Positions 58,106-64,000 of a DNA stretch of 64,000 bases are shown piece by piece. Where the stretch lies: positions 2,123,459-2,187,458 of the forward strand of contig QRDG01000519.1 in NCBI GenBank assembly GCA_012064385.1, read 5' to 3'. The stretch is from Puccinellia tenuiflora (taxonomy: Eukaryota; Streptophyta; Magnoliopsida; Poales; Poaceae). The position numbers and the translations under genes are program-made. Below the pieces are notes generated by a model. The model did no database searches, was not told where the DNA came from, and worked only from the letters and a program-made list of their open reading frames with translations. Numbering within the stretch: position 1 is the first letter of the stretch; every line of letters begins with the position of its first letter.

Positions 58106-59223
58106 GAAATTGTATTTAAAATCCATATATGCCAAACACGCCGACCATTTTTAACAATCCAACATCACCGTGGACCATCGATGGCAAAGAGATGCGGCCG
58201 CTCGGTCGTTGTCACTTTTGTTGCGTGCATCGAAAAATTCTTTCATACGACCCCAATAAGTGTTCATTGGTTGCTCGGTTCCAACCAACACATCAAGACC
58301 AATTTTCTTCCATGCTAAATATAGCAATTTATCTTCATCGATAGTGTAGTTCACCGATCTTCCTTTCCTTGTAGTTGAGCCCAATAAACCCTTATCATCC
58401 ACGTCTAGATTTAGACCCTCATATTGTGTATCCTATTCTTGAGAGAAAAAATCTTGAGATGGCGTTCATATTTTGCAAGAAAGTTTCATCATCAACACTA
58501 CAAATGTCAAAAATCAATAACGATCATCACACATTGCATATCAATTGCCTTCAACATTCATATTAGTGTCAAAGATTAGAAAACTCGGAGCAATTTTTTG
58601 TATAACTTTAAGACACTCAAACATGTCGGGCACGCTGGCACATTTGATGCGGTGACCCAGCACACCACTGCATGGTGTAGTGTGCAAGTCGTTGACATAA
58701 TATTCACAGAAGGACCTATCCGTGAATATTACATCCCTCAGAGTGGTACAACAGAAACATAGCAGGTCCAAGGTAACACTATAGGATTACAACAATATTC
58801 AATACAAAATCTCGAGAACCTCCTCGATACATAGAGGATAGCCTCGTGCAAATGAAATCTAGAGAAGAGCCAATTCGTAGCACTAAGCGGGAGATTGACT
58901 CTAGCTCTAATTCCTAATCCACTACTGCTGTTGTCACAACCTTAAACTACTCTAACTGGAGTATCTATATCCAAGATTGTACTCGTCCTTCCGATAGACG
59001 TGGTCGCCTCCATTGGCAGAGTGATATCCTTGAATTCATTGTCATTACCTCGGCGTTGCCATAGTTGTTGTCGTTCTCCTGTTGGTGTAGTAGCGGTAGA
59101 CTCCTTGTTGAAGATCTCGATGTCGTGATGGACCACCGTCAACTCCTTTGATGGCTCCCAAGATTCTAAGCAGGGGGTCAAATGGGGAAAGGGTGAGTAA
59201 CCAGCGTTACCCAACAAGTTCAT
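58106..59223 (-). pseudogene. PIF/Harbinger-associated Myb-like protein remnant
   Basis: A 5' piece (59223-58942) starts MNLLGNAGYSPFPHL and is Ser/Thr-rich. The core at 58402-58151 reads GRSVNYTIDEDKLLYLAWKK, then TYWGRMKEFFDARNKSDND and SLCHRWSTVMLDC. This is the SANT/Myb-like domain of the small protein that accompanies Harbinger transposases. After DC comes an in-frame TAA, then KWSACLAYMDFKYNFI. About 0.5 kb of unlike sequence separates the two pieces. It is non-functional as it stands; no transposase is nearby. Confidence 0.65.
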
Positions 59224-59239
59224 TATGTACGGTGGGAAG

Positions 59240-60264
59240 TTTGATGCACTAACTACTGCTTTAGACTCAAAAGTCTCAAGCTAATGCAAGGTTTTTGTAA
59301 AACATTCCTTCAAGAGGTTGCTTTTATTCTGAAAACTATGCCCGTCATCCTTCAGAGGGCTAGAACTTTCATGGAGTTCCTTTCCTGCAGCGTTCGCAGC
59401 TCCTTCCCGGAACAGGGAGTAACATGTTACAATTCTTTACACTCTGCAGAGGTGCGGTACTTTACCAATAAGAGATCAAGACTTTGCTGCACAACCGTGC
59501 GATCATTCCCGTTCACACTCTCTTTGGTGTGGGGCCCAGTTTTTGATCCAAGTCATTCACTGTGCTTCTCCGCACAACGCATGCCCACCCTTCTGTAGGT
59601 TTGTCCTCCCCTTTATCTTTAGGCAGACCGTTCCGGACCACGTCCTTCCCTATACCATAAAGATAGACCGTTCCAGACAACCCCTACATTCCATCATAGA
59701 CACCGGTGACCGTGGAAATTAAGGGATCCCACCCATCTGCATGTAGTCTCGCAAGATCTACAGCCTACGGCACTGGCTGCCCGTTGACATGCATCCGAGG
59801 AGAAGTATCACAGATGGCATTTCCCGCCCCATTACAGGTCTTATGGTTAACGCGTCTTTACGACGCAATCATTATGACGGCATTTGTTGTTAAATCCTAG
59901 GTAATACTTTCCCTTGCAAATGGAACCTCCGGACCTATTCTTCTTACCATGGTCCCATTTGCCAACCATAATAGGTTACCACCACCCAGGTAGATAGCCA
60001 AATAGTCATATTATTAAAGAAATAGGTTTTATGCTTTCTTTTGTATAAAGGTGATAGTATATTAAGGTTTTGCAAATAGTTTTCTAACAAATATTTCAAG
60101 AGGTATGAGCAAGTGATGAACTTGCCTGTGGTAGAGGTGGCAGTTCATGCCCTTCGGGGTTCTAGGGTTGCGTCAGAACCCAGAAATTTGAAAACAGCAA
60201 TGTAGTCCGGGTAAGGACTACTGGAGACACTTGCAAGATGCTATTATGCATAAATATGAAATGC
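59240..60264. other. Unassigned repeat-like sequence left of the solo LTR
   Basis: No gene seen. It contains repeated phrases AGACCGTTCCGGAC and AGACCGTTCCAGAC (59623-59682). Its style is that of a long LTR; it probably continues after 62790, with the solo LTR nested inside. Confidence 0.4.
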
Positions 60265-60269
60265 ATAGT

Positions 60270-62785
60270 TGAAAGTGCATGGTTGCCCCATGCATGGTTT
60301 TGGTAATTAATGACAATCTCTATGGACTAATGTTTGTATTAAGCTATATTTTGTAGGTGTGTCCATTGAGTTGCTTGATCTCCATTTGTTGGAGTCAAGG
60401 CTAAGGGAAGAAAAGTTGTGTTGATAAAGGCTAAGTGCGTGTTGATCAGCACTCAAGTCCAAGTGAAGATATGCCGAAAAGTGCTTTCCCCATCTTGGTG
60501 TTTGGGGGAGCGTCATGTGAATCTTCACCAAGCGAAGCGCAATGAAGAAAGGTGGTGCGTCTTGAGGAGTTGAAGATCGTCTTCATCGACCTCAAGTGGT
60601 TTAAGCGCAAGGCAAAGGTATGATCTTGATAGGGTTTCTATTTTACCGGTCTCATATTGTTTAGTGAGAGACCGGATTATAGGATAGATAACCGTACTAT
60701 CAAGAGGGGCTCTCGACCGAATATCGTGATCGTATCGCCGTAGAGAGCACAAACCTTTGCATCCATGCAATCATCTTTATTGGTTCTTATTTGTCTCTTA
60801 TCATGGCGTGGTCTTGGTGCTTGTCGTGCTTGTCATGACAAGGCCAAGTTCACCGAAAACGATTTTTATATGCGTCTTCTATTGCGGTTTCGGTATTGGA
60901 GATTTTGCCGGTTTATCCGTGCGGAAGATTTCTCTCTTCCATTTCTTTGCAAAATCTCCATTGCTTGTTTGCCATGTTCAAAGGTAGCTTTTGTTGTCCT
61001 CTTTCCAACAAAATTGGTTTTACTTCTTTCGGACCTCAATTGCAAAAGATACGGCTTTTCCGGTTTTCAAAACGGAGATGTAAACTTTCCCATTTGTTTT
61101 TATAATATTTTCTTGGACTATGATGTTTCTCTGCATAATCTTGTTGTGCTCGTTGTGACGATTCCAACGAGTCCAAGATTATCGAAAACGGAGTTCGTGG
61201 GTGAAAGTTATCGCGGTTTCAGTTTTCGGGTGTTCTGCTGTTTTCTCTGCCAGTACTACCGGTCAATCTTGCGGAACTACCACTGGTTTGTTCCGGACCA
61301 ACTTCCGGAGGCCACTTCCGCTTATGAAAATTCGGTTCTGTTACCGAGCGGAAGTGGCACCAGAACTTGTTCCGGTACTACCGTGATTACCGGAAGTACC
61401 GGTGGCCAGTGCCGGGCCCACTTCCGGGGCTTCTTCCGCCTATTTCTTTCGGTACTGGCCTCTCGTTTTTTAACCGGAAGTTCGCCCGGAAGTGGTTCCG
61501 GTAGTACCGGATCAATCGGTACTACCGGTCCTCTTCCCGGTACTACCGGCCTTCGGGTGTTCTTCTCTGCTGTTTGTGTGTGGGCCGGAAGTACCGCCCT
61601 TTGGGCCGGTACTACCGGTCCTGCGGGTTTTCGTTTCTGGAGAGAGCCGTTGGGGGCAGTTTTACGTGGGGCAGTAGTACCGCCCCTTGGGCTGGTACTA
61701 CCGGCCCTGCGGGATTCTGTGCCCAACGGCCATATTCCCAGGGCACCTTTTTAAGTGCCTCTTCTTCCCCTTTGGTTTAATACTTCTTCCAATCTTTTGA
61801 ATCTCTTCAAGCTCTCTCTCCTCCATTGTTGCACATCCCTGTGAGCTTGATTCCTCTCAATCTCTCCAATGATTCTTGCCCAAACTTAGGGATTCAAGAG
61901 AGGAGATCTAGATCTACCATTCCACCAATCAAATTCTCCTCTAAGTGAGGGGAACCTAGTGGATCTAGATTTTGGGGTTGCTTTGTGTTCATCCCTTTGT
62001 TCTTCCTCCTAAATCCCTCCATAGCATTAGTTGCTTTGGTTGGATTTTAGAGAGAAGGACTTGACCACTTTGTGTGTTCTTGCCTCTTGCATTAGTTGCA
62101 TCGGGTTGCTCTCTCCACGGTGATACGTGAAGTTGAAGGTTGAGAAGCTTGTTACTCTTGGGTGCATTGTGTTCCCAAGAGCTTTGTGCCTCTTGGGTGC
62201 ATTGTGTACCCTAGACGGTTTGGAGGTGCCGCGAAGACTTCGAGTTGTGAAGCTTCGGCATGAGTTTGGGAGCCCCCAATTGAGTTATGGGTGTGTGCCC
62301 CAAGAACGGTGTAAAAGGGCTCCGGAATCCACCTCGAAGGATTCCGATAGTGGAAGGTGAACCAATCCCCTGGGTGAGGTTCATCGGAGAATAGGGTGAG
62401 GCCTTTGTGGCATCTTGAGTAGGCCTCTTGTGGCGAGCTCACACCCCTCCAACGAGACGTACTCCCTTAACAAGGAGGAACTCGGAAATACATCCTCGTC
62501 TCCGCGTGCCTCGGTTATCTCTATACCCGAGCTTTTACTTATGCAATTTACATTGTGATAGCCTTCGTGCTTAAAGTTCTATTTCTAGCTATCACCTTGT
62601 TGCTTGCCTTGTTTAGCATAAGTTGTTGGTGCACTTAGGTAAACCTAGTATTTTAGGTTGTTGGCTTGTTAATTTAAACACATAGTTTTATTCCGCAATT
62701 ATCAAGCCCCTAAATAGAAAAAGTTTTAATCGCCTATTCACCCCCACCCCTCTAGGCGACATCCGGGACATCGTTTGTTCTTTCA
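60270..62785. mobile_element. Solo LTR, 2516 bp
   Basis: Target duplication ATAGT at 60265-60269 and 62786-62790. Termini TGAAAGTGCATGG and TTGTTCTTTCA give inverted TGAAAG/CTTTCA ends. There is no internal coding region; a 329-codon frame (60765-61754) shows no protein features and overlaps the motif-rich part. Orientation is not set because no primer or purine site is present. Confidence 0.93.
61245..61705. repeat. CCGG/GTACTAC motif cluster in the solo LTR
   Basis: Repeated GTACTACCGG, GGAAGTACCG and ACTTCCGG, in both orientations, over about 460 bp. The motifs are near-palindromic and could form hairpins. Confidence 0.75.
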
Positions 62786-62790
62786 ATAGT

Positions 62791-64000
62791 AAGTAACTCA
62801 AAAATACCCAAGCTCACAAATATAAGCTTCGCGTTATTGATTACGTTGTTAACGGTGAAATACTTTGAGTTGTTATAACATTCAGACTTAAATGTTTGCT
62901 ATGATTATCGAAGTAATGCTTTACATGATTGATAAACAACTTACATGTGCTTATTCAAGAAATGCATTTATTCTATAAGTTTAGGTAATCTAACCAATGT
63001 CAAATATAACAAACACTAAAGTGGATGATTTTATAAAGAACTCTTCTTTGTGTGTTTTACCTAGGATGAGTAATGGAACAATCATTTACAAAATGGTATT
63101 TGAGTTCCAAGTTTATATTTGAACTTATATTTAAAATTGTTTTTTCTTTTGAAAATATTTGTCTTTTGAAAATAATTCAATTTATTGGATTGTTAAAATA
63201 GAATTGATTTTAGTTTATTTTAAGACTTACCTTAAAGAGCTTTGATTTCATCACATTATTTTAATTGAGTTAAGGTATTTAGGAAAATCATAAATATTGT
63301 ATTTTGAAGTATAAGAACTAGTGGTTATATTTGCCTTAATTTAAGGTAATTATTTATTTAGTTTTTATTTAAATGAATGGTCATTTCCTATATTCATCAA
63401 AAAATGGAATTTTAGTAATTCTAAATAACTTTTATTTTAGTTGGTTACCAAAGTATGAATTTGGTATAATTAAATAGGTTGTAATTTTTTGAATTATAGA
63501 TCAAAAGTAATTCATTTTACAAAACTATGTATTTTCTGGAAGTACAGGAAACTATTAGAATTCTGACAATGGGGTCCACCTATCAGGTATTTATCAATTT
63601 AAGAAAATATTTCCGAAAATAAAATAGATGTTGACGTCAGGTGACCGGCGGTACCAAATCGAGCACGCACCGCTCGATTCTGAGCGAGCGGAACGGCGCG
63701 GATGCGCGCATTGGATGCGTGGCGCCGTGCTGCTGTATTAAAATAAGTTGGGTGGTGCCCCAAGCGAAGGCGGAATTGCAGCTAGTAGCAGTTTTCCCTC
63801 GTTTAACGAACCGAGGTTTATCGAACCAGTAGGACTTTAAAATCAACAACGAGGTGAATGTTGAAGATCTCTGGCGCTCGACCTTCAACAGACGTGGACC
63901 TGCACACACTCAACCAAAATACTTTGCCCCAACGGCGGAAAGGTTGTCAATCTTTCCGGTCTTGCAGAAAACAAAGCGGTTAATTGTATGATGAAATAGA
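62791..64000. other. AT-rich repeat-like sequence to window end
   Basis: 62800-63530 is AT-rich and non-coding. GC content rises from 63630. The phrase GGGGTCCACCTATCAGG (63570-63586) resembles the transition seen in the 3.9 kb LTR family. No gene supported. Confidence 0.4.

Noticed and set aside
60765..61754. 329-codon frame in the solo LTR
   Set aside because: It lies inside a TSD-bounded LTR, overlaps the CCGG motif cluster, and contains no recognisable domain.
1..64000. CRISPR arrays, bacterial operons, tRNA or rRNA genes
   Set aside because: None was seen; the tRNA-like sequences present are primer binding sites and a SINE B-box.

Overview
The window looks like a piece of a large grass genome, most probably Triticeae (wheat, barley, rye or Aegilops). 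The evidence is dense nested LTR retrotransposons, intact plant-type LINE coding regions, TATA-dependent genes with GC-rich coding sequence, and a spliced plant nuclear gene with a transit-peptide-like N terminus. No prokaryotic or organellar signature is visible. Species and repeat family names cannot be fixed without a database.

Region 1-12580 is a minus-strand, non-autonomous LTR retrotransposon with 3.85 kb LTRs. Its 3' LTR is cut by the window start. The two LTRs differ by about four substitutions over 1.33 kb, so it is young. A LINE with full-length ORF2 sits inside it, flanked by a 14 bp target duplication. Region 12581-14777 holds no supported gene. Region 14778-29797 is an old, gutted minus-strand Copia-type element, closed by the target duplication TGTTC. 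It carries broken gag pieces, a SINE, a 3.96 kb solo LTR of the same family as the first element (TSD ATCGT) and a 471 bp solo LTR (TSD ATCAT).

Region 29800-46640 is the gene island. Three plus-strand single-exon genes (31294-32094, 37764-38645, 44637-45710) encode basic, low-complexity proteins. They have unlike N-terminal parts but share a nearly identical C-terminal block of about 30 residues. The second and third lie in a segmental duplication of about 2 kb. Around them are a MULE with a two-exon transposase-like gene start, LTR pieces, a truncated LINE and a very short LINE-tail insertion.

Region 46638-51484 is the best-supported host gene: a seven-exon minus-strand gene for 5-formyltetrahydrofolate cyclo-ligase (folate one-carbon metabolism, probably mitochondrial). 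I reconstructed all its splice junctions from the sequence. A hAT element (51601-54912) begins 117 bp upstream of its start codon. That element carries a transposase gene broken by one in-frame TAG and a convergent, TATA-driven gene for a BED-finger-only protein.

Region 55150-64000 is repeats: a foldback element, a degenerate minisatellite, a PIF/Harbinger-type Myb-like pseudogene, and a 2.5 kb solo LTR (TSD ATAGT) rich in CCGG-flanked GTACTAC motifs. The most unusual items are the three-gene family with its conserved C-terminal block and the two-gene hAT element.
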